Below are positions 35,413 through 45,477 of a stretch of DNA of 64,000 nt, piece after piece. The notes beneath the pieces are model-generated. The model did no database searches. It was not told where the DNA came from and worked only from the letters and a program-made list of their open reading frames with translations. Both the position numbers and the translations under genes were made by a program. Numbering within the stretch: position 1 is the stretch's first letter; each line of letters opens with the position of its first letter. The DNA lies in contig CAIIXF020000008.1 of NCBI GenBank assembly GCA_903813345.2, positions 10,317,278-10,381,277 on the forward strand, in the 5' to 3' direction. The stretch is from Owenia fusiformis (Eukaryota; Annelida; Polychaeta; Sabellida; Oweniidae).

Positions 35413-35829
35413 TCAAACATGACTAATAATAGTACCTATCAGAAGTTCATATCCATTTAAAATAATTGGATCAATTTTGTGTGAAAACTTGAGTCCCACA
35501 AGGCTCAACTTTATGTCCGCTACATTTTTTGCATTTTTTTGCATTTGACCATGGCATTTGCACATAGCAATGCATAGAAATCCATTTTTGTAACATGTGC
35601 ACCTTGGACCACATTTCACCTTACACCCACACTTGACCAATGCTTCGCATGCTGCTTGAGGAAGGACTGTATATAGTGGCACCAGGACGGACATGTCATA
35701 CTGCCAGCATGTTGTGAACATGTTACACATGTTGGATTGAGATTGTACAGTTGGCCCCAAACAATACCACCTACAGTAGGTTAGCAACCTTTTACTCATG
35801 AAAAAGCTGACACTAGGCTCTTTGTTCAT
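35413..35829 (-). pseudogene. Remnant of a CXC-type cysteine-rich protein (minus copy)
   Basis: Minus-strand frame with SMSVLVPLYTVLPQA-like text, then ALVKCGCKVKCGPRCTCYKN and GFLCIAMCKCHGQ. The C-G-C-K...C-G-P-R-C-x-C...C-x-x-x-C-x-C spacing resembles the zinc-binding CXC (tesmin-like) tail of a family often seen in marine invertebrate mobile DNA. Only the tail survives; the plus-strand copy at 36322-36650 is its inverted partner. No start or upstream domain is intact. Confidence 0.5.
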
Positions 35830-35838
35830 ATAAAACAG

Positions 35839-36024
35839 ATGACCTCAGAGGGTAAAAAATACTTCATAATCAGAAGTGGAGATACTGATGTCCTTTTTCT
35901 TGCCATGGCAGTGGCTGCAGCATTAGGGCACAATAGGTGTCAATCTGGATTGCCTTCGGACCTCTCAAAAATTACAGGTTTTAATATATATCATTTAACT
36001 GCACCATTCTTTGGCCATAGCTAA
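35839..36024 (+). pseudogene. Remnant with DTDV motif, same protein family
   Basis: A short frame reads FIIRSGDTDVLFLAMAVAAA. In the TE-associated family described above, a 'DTDVxxL' segment lies upstream of the cysteine-rich tail; this assignment is from memory of that family. The continuation towards 36340 is broken by stops. Confidence 0.4.
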
Positions 36025-36321
36025 GAATCTGCCCTTCAATCTATGGAATGTGTTCAAGTAAGTTACTCTAGCTTTTCTACAAGTGGCACAAATGGTTACA
36101 ACAAACCAGCCTTTGTCAGTTCAAGCCATTCAGTCCCTGGGACATTTTACTGTTTTATTATATGATTGAACCAGCAACCAGACAGATATCAATGCAGCAC
36201 GAAGGCTAATGTTCTGTAACAGTCATACAGTCATTTAAAAAATACCACCAACAAAAAGAGCCCTTGCACAGAAAATCTTAACTTGCTTACCAAGGCGGTA
36301 TAGTTTGGTGCCATAACCAAA

Positions 36322-36650
36322 ATGATTATCGAGTTCACAACATGTGGCTGGCAGAATGACATGTCCCTCCTGATGCCACCATGTACAACCCTTCCTCAAG
36401 CAGCTAAGGCATACCAAGCATTGGTCAAGTATGGGTGCAAGGTGAAATGTGGTCCTAGGTGCACATGTTACAAAAATGGATTTCTATACATTGCAATGTA
36501 CAAATGCCATGGTCAATGAGTCATTGGACTAAAAAAGTAGGGGACATAAAGTTGAGCCTTGTGGGACTCCAGTTTTCACACAAAAATTATCTAGTGACTT
36601 TAAATGCATATGACCATCTAATAGGTACTATTATTAGTCATGTTTGATCA
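36322..36650 (+). pseudogene. Remnant of a CXC-type cysteine-rich protein (plus copy)
   Basis: The plus-strand frame reads CTTLPQAAKAYQALVKYGCK, then VKCGPRCTCYKNGFLYIAMY and KCHGQ. It is the inverted counterpart of the 35413-35829 remnant, but two cysteines are changed to tyrosine (KYGCK, AMYKC). A stop follows the HGQ. Confidence 0.5.
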
Positions 36651-37270
36651 GTATTTAACTATTTTGACAAATTAAATTATGATATTAGTCAATTTTAGTG
36701 AATTGTCCAGGGGGGGGAGATTTCCCAAAGATGCCCTATCATATTAGCACGTTCGAAAACAAATTTTATAAACAGGCCTCAATTTTCCGTTGAAATGGAT
36801 CTCCAAATGTTCACTGTAGTTTTATGAGTATTCTCTACAAGTATGGATCGAGTAACTTCAATAGTATTACCGTAGGTTTGAAATGACGATGTTGAACTGA
36901 TGTAAACGCCATTCTCACGATATAAAATTTAACTCTGCGCATGCGCAGCACTGAGAGAGCATGTGCCCATGATTGTTCACGTGATCGAATCCTGCAATTT
37001 GATTGGAGATGATGCAAGAGATGATGTAATGGGGAATCCCCGAATACGATAGAATATGAAAGAATTATGGGAGCTACTCACTCCTCCTGTGAATTGTCGA
37101 TACATTGTGGCGGCCATCTTGGATTTTTGGTGAAACAGTCAATGGATTGCTTGGTGCTACTTCAGGTTCTCAAAAGGATGGTATGAAGTTTTGAAATCCA
37201 CCTAAAGATTGCTTCTATATATTTTTGAAATATTCTGTGAACTTATCTCCTCTTCAAACCTGACTATTAG

Positions 37271-38226
37271 TTGAGGTCAAATCTGTATAACACATATATA
37301 ATATATTTATGATATTTTGCAAATGCGTGGAAAAAGCGATATCTGTGGAATACAGAGATTATTCCACAGATATCATTATTTCCACAGATTTGAAAACTCC
37401 CGCATATGTGATGTGCATTGTTACATGAGCTTACATGGTGATTTCATGACGTCACAAATATGGAAATGATTAATGTTTTGGCTATACAGTTCAAAGGACA
37501 AAATAAAACTGAATGTTGTTTTGAAATGCTTTGTTAGGTCATGGATGTATACCAACTACGTCCATGGTTATTTGAACTATGGGATAAATAGAACATCCTA
37601 TAATTTTTTTTCATTGGCTACGCTCACTCGTCCAGATTTTGATATCAACTCGTGAATAAAAATGACATCTCTCAAAATCATAGGATATCCTATACATACA
37701 TGTATCTTCGTATTCATGAAATATTGCATACTCAAGTAAAGTTGCAACAATATGGGCCAAGATTTCAAGATGTTGCCTGCTAAAATGAGGTTACTGCTAT
37801 TTTAAGGAGAAATGGAGCTGTTCAGAATATAGCAACAATATGATCAATTCTAGATCTTTGTGTTAATTAAAGCATTAAACTATTTTGGAAGTGAATTTAT
37901 GTAATTTTCCTCATTAATTTAAGCAGGAATAAAAACATCAAAAGATGCTTTTTTCATAGACTCCTGGCTCAATCTTTTATATATTTTTTGTGTTGACCCT
38001 AGTTTTCTCCATGACTTGCCCCACTAGTTTTCTTGATATCATATTTACCAACTTGTTGCATTTCAATATTGATTCATTGACAAAATGATATCACTGAAAA
38101 TCATTTCATATTACAGTACATGTATGTTTCTGGATCTTTTTCAGAGCAGACAAGATTCTAAATACCAGTTTTACAGTGAATAAAAGATACATGTAATTAA
38201 AATAGTGGCAGTGATATGTGGTTTAC
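37271..38226 (-). other. Gene 2 intron, part
   Basis: Non-coding. It contains a perfect 15-bp hairpin at 37338-37374 (GATATCTGTGGAATA / TATTCCACAGATATC) followed by a third TTTCCACAGAT. No other feature is recognised. Confidence 0.5.
37338..37374. repeat. Perfect hairpin
   Basis: Arms of 15 bp separated by 7 bp. A third partial copy (TTTCCACAGATTTG) follows at 37380. Confidence 0.7.
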
Positions 38227-38382
38227 CTTGAGATGGTGCTGAGGGAGCCACTGTCTGCCCAATCCCAGGGACCCGTTGCTGATCAACTCCAGGTGTATAA
38301 TATGGAGGACTCAGACAAGCTGCTTGTTGGTCATCCCGGAGTGGCCCTATTTCTTGGGACTTGTTGACATCCTCTATATCCT
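38227..38382 (-). CDS. Gene 2, exon g (156-nt repeat exon 3)
   Basis: A 156-nt exon, phase 1 at both ends, between AAACTCACAG and G|GTAAAC. It encodes DIEDVNKSQEIGPLRDDQQA, then PPYYTPGVDQQRVPGIGQTV. It aligns with exon f: YTPGVDQQRVPGIGQTVAP against FSTPGIDQNIAPGLGQTTIP. It is the last of three equal-length exons. The content is Pro/Gln/Asp-rich and lacks a known fold. Confidence 0.7.
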
Positions 38383-38609
38383 CTGTGAGTTTAAATAATT
38401 GAATCGCAGCCAATATAAAAAGAAACTGAAGTAGTAATTTGGGTAATATTATAGAGTAAATTTTACCCACGACTTAATTATTCAAGTGCATAAGGGACTT
38501 TTGTTATCTGACCCGAGTTAGCCACCCGATGCTGAAACTGGTACTTCCTACTGGCAACTAAATAATTATGCAAAACAGAAAAAGAACAGTTTTAAAAAGA
38601 AGAAAATAC

Positions 38610-38765
38610 CTTTTGATGACCCCTTTGGAATGGTAGTCTGTCCTAAGCCTGGAGCTATGTTCTGGTCAATCCCAGGGGTTGAAAACATAGGTTGGTTCGG
38701 GGCATGAACTTGTTTGGGATCATCGTGGTCATTACCCTGGCATACCTCAACTCCGCCAACTACAT
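38610..38765 (-). CDS. Gene 2, exon f (156-nt repeat exon 2)
   Basis: A 156-nt exon, phase 1 at both ends, between TCTTGAATAG and AG|GTATTT. It encodes VVGGVEVCQGNDHDDPKQVH, then APNQPMFSTPGIDQNIAPGL and GQTTIPKGSSK. The NQPMFS segment matches NNPMFS of exon e and the second half matches exon g, so it links the three as duplicates of one ancestral exon. Confidence 0.7.
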
Positions 38766-39309
38766 CTATTCAAGAAGTTAAATAATATATTCATCAAATT
38801 GTTAATACAGTTATTTTTTGGTCTAAAAGACTCTTTTTCCACAACCAATAGAGATGTATATAAGACGGGATAACAAACAAAAAATCCAATTCAAGGTTGT
38901 GTTTATCCCTTACATCTGATACCCTTTGACCCCTCCTCTAGAGAGTAATGAGAGGTATTATTTTTAATGAGTATCACAAAATATTTTGGAAATTCCCAAT
39001 ATCAGCATGAGTAATTTAAAGACTTCTAACAAAAGAGTTGTTAAACCGTATGTTTGTCTGGAAGTTTCTGAAAATAATCCCAACATTCAAATTCAATCTT
39101 TCAAATGCACCTATGTTCAAAAATGGACAACATGTCTTATACATGTGTCCCTTATGTGAGTACTTCTGAAAATATAGGATCAGACTAATTGCTGCAAAAG
39201 TTCCCAAATCCCAAAATCCTCAGGTTGGCCATTAATCATGGACATGTATGAGATATATCAATTCTATTTCCACTTGACCATTAGTACTAATATCAATCCC
39301 TGCTCATAC

Positions 39310-39465
39310 CTGGATTCTTTGTATCACAAGCTGTATCATCACAGTTTTCACAGTTTGCTTTATCTGGATCAGAAAACATTGGATTGTTGTTAGCAGCTAA
39401 CTCACAACCAGTCATACTGTGTTTCATCTCTTGTTCGGCTGTCTTTTGGCATTTATCCGAGGAAC
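39310..39465 (-). CDS. Gene 2, exon e (156-nt repeat exon 1)
   Basis: A 156-nt exon, phase 1 at both ends, between TATTTTGCAAG and G|GTATGA. It encodes SSDKCQKTAEQEMKHSMTGC, then ELAANNNPMFSDPDKANCEN and CDDTACDTKNP. It has six cysteines, two as CENC and DTACD, unlike exons f and g. It shares NNPMFSDP with NQPMFSTP of exon f. Because of its symmetric phase, each of e, f and g can be skipped without breaking the frame. Confidence 0.65.
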
Positions 39466-39832
39466 CTTGCAAAATAAACATGTTAACTGATTAGTGACTC
39501 CTCGTTTGCAACAAGACATAGGACATGAATGAGATCACATTACAAAGTAGGCACTCTGACAAACATGGCAATAAGAATCAAGCAAAATTTACTTTAAAAT
39601 GACTGTCAGAGTCGAAGATGACTGGCTAAAAGTGTACAAGTTCCAATGGGCAGTTTTCATAGAATTGTGATGACAAGACATGTCTAAGGTTCCCTTTTGA
39701 CAATTTGGGTCCAAAAATGGCCAAAATCACTTAAAATATGCTCAATATGAAAAACTGCATGATTATGAAAGAATTTTTGGCCAGGGGGGTCCGCTCGAAC
39801 CCCCTGCTACGGGCCTGCTTTCAACTACTTAC

Positions 39833-39943
39833 ATGCTGTACCTTGTTTTGTAACTGGATGACTGCTTGCATCTGTAACACACTGTGCTTCTTTATGAGAA
39901 ATAATCTCATATGACCTCAATGAAGTAGACCCACTTTCCACTT
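39833..39943 (-). CDS. Gene 2, exon d
   Basis: A 111-nt exon, phase 1 at both ends, between GATCTGCTTTTAG and T|GTAAGT. It encodes VESGSTSLRSYEIISHKEAQ, then CVTDASSHPVTKQGTA. It is a polar linker with no domain recognised. The entry bases AA need a preceding base other than T (TA-A would be a stop); exon c supplies C, giving Gln. Confidence 0.6.
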
Positions 39944-40307
39944 CTAAAAGCAGATCATCAAATATTTGATACTAAGATGGTTAGGAATTTTTATTCTTTT
40001 AATTCGCATATGATAGCAACACTCACATGGGATAATAATACATTAACATGGCAAAGTCACATTTGCATGGGATAGTAAAATTGAGAACTAATGTAATGAA
40101 AATCAAAATTCAACACCTGAAAGCTGAGGAAATCCTATTCATGTGACCAAAAGAAACGTTTAACCCATGCATAGAAAATTGTTTTCCACGCCATAAAATT
40201 GTCTGTTTAAAAACGTTTATTTACAAATAACAATGCTTTTGAAAGGTCAACTAAAATTGCCATTACATTTACTTTTCAAATCTGTTCACAGAAAAATTAT
40301 TTCATAC

Positions 40308-40409
40308 GTTTTTCTATGCTCGGATCCATGCTTTCTGTAGGTATTTTTCTTATCCTCTCTTCAGATAATTTTAAACTGGACAGACCACTTGTTGTAGAAA
40401 CACTGTCAT
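40308..40409 (-). CDS. Gene 2, exon c
   Basis: A 102-nt exon between ACATTTTTTGTAG and C|GTATGA, phase 1 at both ends. It encodes DSVSTTSGLSSLKLSEERIR, then KIPTESMDPSIEK. It is Ser/Thr-rich and probably disordered. If the donor is not used, the frame stops three codons later. Upstream lies the roughly 11.6-kb intron that holds the nested transposons. Confidence 0.6.
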
Positions 40410-42059
40410 CTACAAAAAATGTGTTACTAGTTAGCAATTTTTTTTGTGAAAATACAATGCAAAAATGTCTTACAGTTTATGTTACCAATACTGAAAAAAT
40501 GCTGTATTCTCAGTCAAGCATCGATTTTTGTTTTTTTATGTCACAGGGTTTCTCTAATCTGACTAAATGTGAATAAATGTGAAAGTAAAATAAATAAATA
40601 AATGTGATACTCACATGTGCAGTGAATGTTTATGTGGTTAACAGGACATAATGAAAAGGTGTGACTGAGTGAATATACAGTGTATATGAATGTCAGAGGT
40701 CATTTTACAAATGTATGGCAGAAGTACAGGGTGGTCCAAAAAAAATTGGAACATTTGTTAATTGAACACAAAACCTTTATTTTTCCTCTAAAATGCACCA
40801 AAATTTTACTGAGCATAGTTCAGTCATTTATCTCTCTGATGTCAAGTGTATAGGTGCAAGCCACAAAGTTAATGCATTAAACTAGTCAATGTTTGATATG
40901 ACCCCCTTTCTTTCGCAGCTACTTTTTCAAGTATTCTTTATTTTAAAGCTTTAATGAACATGTTGATTGCTTTACACATTCATTTTATAAAATCATATTG
41001 AGTTGACATGAGGTATTAACATCTATGGTTTACTGGAAAACTATTGTGTTATTGTCAACTTAAGAATACCCAACATCATTATTTTTATTTAAGAATAGGA
41101 AAGAAAGAACATGTCAGAGGTGAGTGATTGATAACCCATACAGCTACTAAACTGACAAAATCATTGTTTCCACTTGTCAGTAGATGGGAAAATGACCAGT
41201 TATTTACAAGGCTTTATTAATGATATAATATGTCATTTGTGTTGTGGGAAACTCCTTTACGATATTGATATACAATGTACTCGTATATATATTGATATAT
41301 TCAATGGATATTATTCGTATTAGAACAAGAAAGGGGGGGGGGGGGGGTCATTTACCAGTCAAAACAGACTGCCCTGGCCTGGCTTGGACAAAATCAAATG
41401 AACAGCAAAGTGAATGAATCATTTCAAAACTGAGTCCCAGGCTTCAACACTGCGTCAAATGTGAAATTCCAAGCAATTTCTAGACGTGCAAAGATAGTCT
41501 AGGAACTCCGCGTATCTAGAGATTCCAAGACGTGTCAAGAGGTGCAAAGACCTCGCGTGTAAAGAGCGTGTCAAGAGTTTTGATATCTCTTTGCACAGCC
41601 TTATCAAAACAAACGGTATAATTAGACTGGCCACATGTTGTTATGCCCTATAGTCGCGCTTAATTATACTTTACTAGGATTGGAATATAACAATCATTTT
41701 AATTTCGTGTTAATAATAATTTGTGTTTTTTAAATCATTATCAAAATAAAATTAATTTAAAAGTATGCGTGTGCGTGTAAGTATAGGCAATAGCTTAGTC
41801 GGAATGAGTAGATGTGTGCAGATGGAGATCGCCTATGTATTTTGCTAAATCTGACATTTTTACAGGATCATGTTAAAGATCAAATGAAAACACGAAATGT
41901 GTTTTTCTTAGGTTTATCTACCCTGATTTCGAGTGATTTTAACTTGGACGCATATTCCTAGATATTAAAACAGTTTGAATAATTAACAAAGTCCACTTTG
42001 AACCGTGTCAATCAAATTATCAATTGTCAAATATGTAGATAGCACATGCAGGCCCGAAT

Positions 42060-43128
42060 ACGGGGGGGATAGATTGGTTCTAGCGACCCCCCCCCCCCCT
42101 CCGTGACCAAAATTGCATTTTTTACCCCATACTGAGCACCTTTTAAATTATTTTGCTCATTTTTGAACTAACATTGCCAAAAGTAAACTCCCCCTGGAAT
42201 TTCTTAAAAAAGTAACCCACCCCTTGGCAAATCCTGGCTATGGGTCTGAAACGCCTGAAACATGCTCTGATATAATGAGGCATATTCTGTGATCTGAGCA
42301 TATCAGATGGGAAGAGTTATGAATGTCAATAAGTGTGATTGTTATCATGTAATCATCTACCTTAATGTCAATACATTACATAATGTAGTAAGGCATTGTA
42401 CATGTATTTAACAACAGGCACATCCTTCTTCAAAGGACTTCATTTATACTTGTAAAATACCCTTCCAGCGAGGATGCAACAGGCACAGTTACACAAGTTT
42501 TATGACCCCAATTAGATGAAATATGAGCTGGGATGAAAGATCTCAAAAATCAAGGGCTGGGAAGATTTGAGATGTCATGGTTTACTATCATGACGCTGAA
42601 ACATGTGTCGCTTATTGTCACCTGTATTGATCATGATGGGGCGACGGCAGTGCCCCGAGTCTTTTTGATCTGTTTAATCTTATTAGTTACTATTTAAAAT
42701 TGAATAATTTAGGACCCCGGAAGCAAAACAACTCTTTGTTATGAAAGGAATACACCACCCACATGGACAGAACCCCTCATGTAAACCATCTATAAATACC
42801 TTTGAAATCAATTTGATTTTCGATCTACATCTGAATCTCAGATGGAGAGTACTCTTTGACAAGATCAACATTTAAAAGTGTAGGAAAGTTTTGATAAAGA
42901 TGTTTAATAGCTAATTATTCAGACATATTGTTCTTTCATGTTGACGATTATCGAACATAATTGCAATCAACTTCCATGATATTTGCAATTTTGAATTTTG
43001 AATTATTTTGAATGCAAATGTACTCAAGTACTATATCCTGAGTTCTGCCCGGATCCCCGAAAACGTTTAAAATCAAACTCGATTATTTAGCTAGACTTCA
43101 AAATAAGGCATTCAATAGAAACATGAAA
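42060..43128. other. CACTA interior, left part
   Basis: Non-coding, with G/C homopolymer runs at 42063-42069 and 42083-42096. A 20-bp word CATCCTTCTTCAAAGGACTT at 42422 reappears inside the Polinton left arm at 43590, an odd shared motif. Confidence 0.4.
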
Positions 43129-43134
43129 TCACTG
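43129..43134. repeat. Polinton target site duplication, left
   Basis: TCACTG, repeated at 48161-48166. Confidence 0.85.
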
Positions 43135-43802
43135 AGTAGTAGGAGAAATAGGAATGCTGGATCGGGATGATCAGGGATGATCATCCCTAGGCCATTATAT
43201 CGATTTAAATACGTTGAAGTGTAATTCCCACCTCGAAAACAGGGGATTTCCCTTTTTATTTAACCAGTCCTATAGGACTCAGATTTCCACACCCCCACAA
43301 ACGTAAGGTCGACGTCCGGATTGACATCGAGGTTGACTTTTCCAGAAGCCAGACATTATCCAATGTTCCAGGACTATAACGTTGGTAGGTCGTAGTATGA
43401 TAACAAGCCATACAATTGTCATTTCTTTACAAATAGCAGGATGATTTTAGATTCATTTAGGAGAGCCATCGGATATATCGATTGAAATACGTTGAAGTGA
43501 AAGTATTTATTACTCAAAATTGTTCAATAAATTTAACTTTAACATATTTAACTAGGGGTCAATTCGGTATAATCCTAAACTATCGTAGTATACCATCCTT
43601 CTTCAAAGGACTTCTTTTATGCTTAAATTCCCTCAACATCCGGTTAAAACTGGTTGAAATCGTATAGACTGTATGATAAAAATGTTCTATAAATTTAACT
43701 TACCGGGTCGTGCTATATCTAACATGATCCTTAAATACTGTTCACTTTAAGAGTCCTTTTTTTTGTTATACATATTCACAACTAGTTCATAGTTCAACGT
43801 GA
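43135..43802 (+). repeat. Polinton left terminal inverted repeat
   Basis: About 670 bp matching the right arm in reverse, including GGGATGATCATCCCTAGGCC near the end and ACTTACCGGGTCGTGCTATA further in. It ends at AGTTCATAGTTCAACGTG. Confidence 0.85.
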
Positions 43803-44591
43803 GAGAGGTTTACACTGTATTTTTGTTTAACTGAGATGCAAGTGAAATTGTAACAGTTGTTTATTATTCAATAGTATTGTTTTACACAGCGGTATTTAGC
43901 GCCATTCTATTGTGGTATAACCATGATCTAGCTAATTTTTAGGATTAAAATCTTGCCTGCGGTCAAAAAAGCATGTACAAAAATACGCCCTAATATCGTT
44001 TGACTTAGTGTTCTACAGAAGCTCATATATAGTTATCAGCTGTCATGTAATTCAGTCTAGCCTTACCAGACTTTGACCTGTAACACGATGATGCTTATGA
44101 TGCTTCGAGGACAAGCGAGTTAATCTTATAATTGGTAAGCAGTATTGTTTATGTTAAGAACGCTGTGTTGTTTTGTTTTAGTGGTTTATAAACAAAGTGA
44201 AGTGTGGCTTACTAGTCCAGTATCTACACACTCTTGAAATGACTTTGTATACCCGTATTACTGCACTTGTGACACATAAACCTTCTTTTAAATACCATCA
44301 TATTAAATAAATTTAATGAATTTTATTTTATTTAGATAGACCTAATATTTGAGAAACATTATATCATTCTGGATTTAACTGTGAAAATAATAAAGAATAT
44401 AATATATATGATCAAACATATTGTAAAGCGGTAAAACCTCAAGGTCACCACATCATTCATGTTACAAATTTGATAATCTATTTAAACTGTATGTGACCTC
44501 AAATGTGACCTAATATTTATCCCCGAGTATATAATGTCATGAAGAAAAAATACCAACCATATTACCTCTTGATCTTTAATCGAGTCACATC
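43803..44591 (+). promoter_or_regulatory. Polinton left non-coding and promoter region
   Basis: No ORF. A TATA-like GTATATAATG at 44527-44536 lies about 55 nt before the ATG of the first ORF and may be its promoter. Confidence 0.4.
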
Positions 44592-44951
44592 ATGAAAACA
44601 ATGAAGGTCGTACCCGTGGTAAACGATGCTGAAAAGTGGCAAAGAATAATAAAAGCAGGAAGGAGCAATCAAAAGGGATTTGGAGGTAAACGAATGAGAT
44701 TGATAGCTGTGAATACCATTAAAGAACCAATACAGGTGGTATCTCCCATGCAAGCAGTGGTAGATAGAGCTAAAGCCCAGATTGAGCGTCAAAAGAAATA
44801 TGTTGAAGAACATAATCTGCATGGTCCAAAGGTATACAAACATAAACATAGGGATGATGATGATGATGATAACGTCAAGGCTAAGTTAAAAAAGAAGAAA
44901 ATTAAAAGGGCCTTGTATAGACCATACAATATTCCCCAAAAGAACAAATAA
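44592..44951 (+). CDS. Polinton small basic protein, unrecognised
   Basis: A 119-codon frame from ATG, preceded by the TATA-like box. The translation is highly charged: a middle helix-prone part (QAVVDRAKAQIERQKKYVEE), then KHRDDDDDDNVKAKLKKKKI and a basic end. No cysteine pairs, membrane segments or catalytic motif are seen. Charged small proteins next to the ATPase gene exist in Polinton-like elements, but I cannot name this one; nucleic-acid binding would fit the charge. It has the same orientation as the ATPase, about 530 nt upstream. Confidence 0.55.
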   Translation: MKTMKVVPVVNDAEKWQRIIKAGRSNQKGFGGKRMRLIAVNTIKEPIQVVSPMQAVVDRAKAQIERQKKYVEEHNLHGPKVYKHKHRDDDDDDNVKAKLKKKKIKRALYRPYNIPQKNK

Positions 44952-45009
44952 ACAATAACCAATGATATACACGACATTTCCACTTCTTCTTCTTTCATAT
45001 ACAGAGTAC

Positions 45010-45340
45010 TTTGAGAACCCATACAGAACCCCAGGAGAATCCGTTCAGAACCCTGAGAGAACCCCAGGAGAATCCGTTCAGAACCCCAGGAGAACCCATA
45101 CAGAACCCTATGAGAATCCATTCAGAATTCCAGGAGAATCCATTCAGAATCCCAGGAGAATCCATTCAGAATCCCAGGAGAATCCATTCAGAATCCCAGG
45201 AGAATCCCAGGAGAATCCATAGAGAACCCATAGAGAACCCCATGAGAATCTATAGAGAACCCCAGGAGAATCCATAGAGAACCCCAGGAGAATCCATACA
45301 AAAGTCATACAGAACAACTGGCGAATTCGAATAGAACCAC
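45010..45340 (+). repeat. Minisatellite, 21-bp unit, inside the Polinton
   Basis: About 15 imperfect units close to CAGAACCCCAGGAGAATCCAT. The unit length is a multiple of three and lacks stops in several frames, so two overlapping frames stay open over it. It lies between the two Polinton genes and just upstream of the ATPase promoter. Confidence 0.85.
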
Positions 45341-45443
45341 AATAGAATCCATATAGAACTAACGTGATGGCCTCTTGAGGACATTTTCAGAACCCACTTG
45401 TTTAGAAGACGCTATAAAATACAGTGACACTTTCATTTCCATC

Positions 45444-45452
45444 ACTATAAAA
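45444..45452 (+). promoter_or_regulatory. TATA box of the ATPase gene
   Basis: CTATAAAAA about 26-33 nt before the ATG at 45478, in otherwise mixed sequence. The short distance implies a very short 5' leader. Confidence 0.5.
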
Positions 45453-45477
45453 AGCTCATTTGATCACGCAACATATC

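Larger units (their letters stand above)
35190..37270. mobile_element. Inverted-repeat element with cysteine-rich gene remnants
   Basis: Terminal arms at about 35190-35345 and 37105-37270 are inverted copies; shared words include CCAAGATGGCCGCC / GGCGGCCATCTTGG and TTTCAAAACTTCATACC. Inside, 35400-35700 and 36340-36660 form a second inverted pair, so most of the element is palindromic apart from 36660-37100. It sits in the intron just 30 bp from exon h. It carries fragments of the same TE-associated protein family that I infer at 22170-22561. No intact gene is present, so it is non-autonomous or dead. Confidence 0.7.

Noticed and set aside
44562-45121. Minus-strand frames across the small Polinton ORF and the minisatellite
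   Set aside because: Antisense shadows without a promoter or motif; the plus frame has ATG and TATA.
45460-45477. Earlier start for the ATPase at 45460
   Set aside because: The codon is TTG; the first ATG is at 45478 and lies at a fitting distance from the TATA box.
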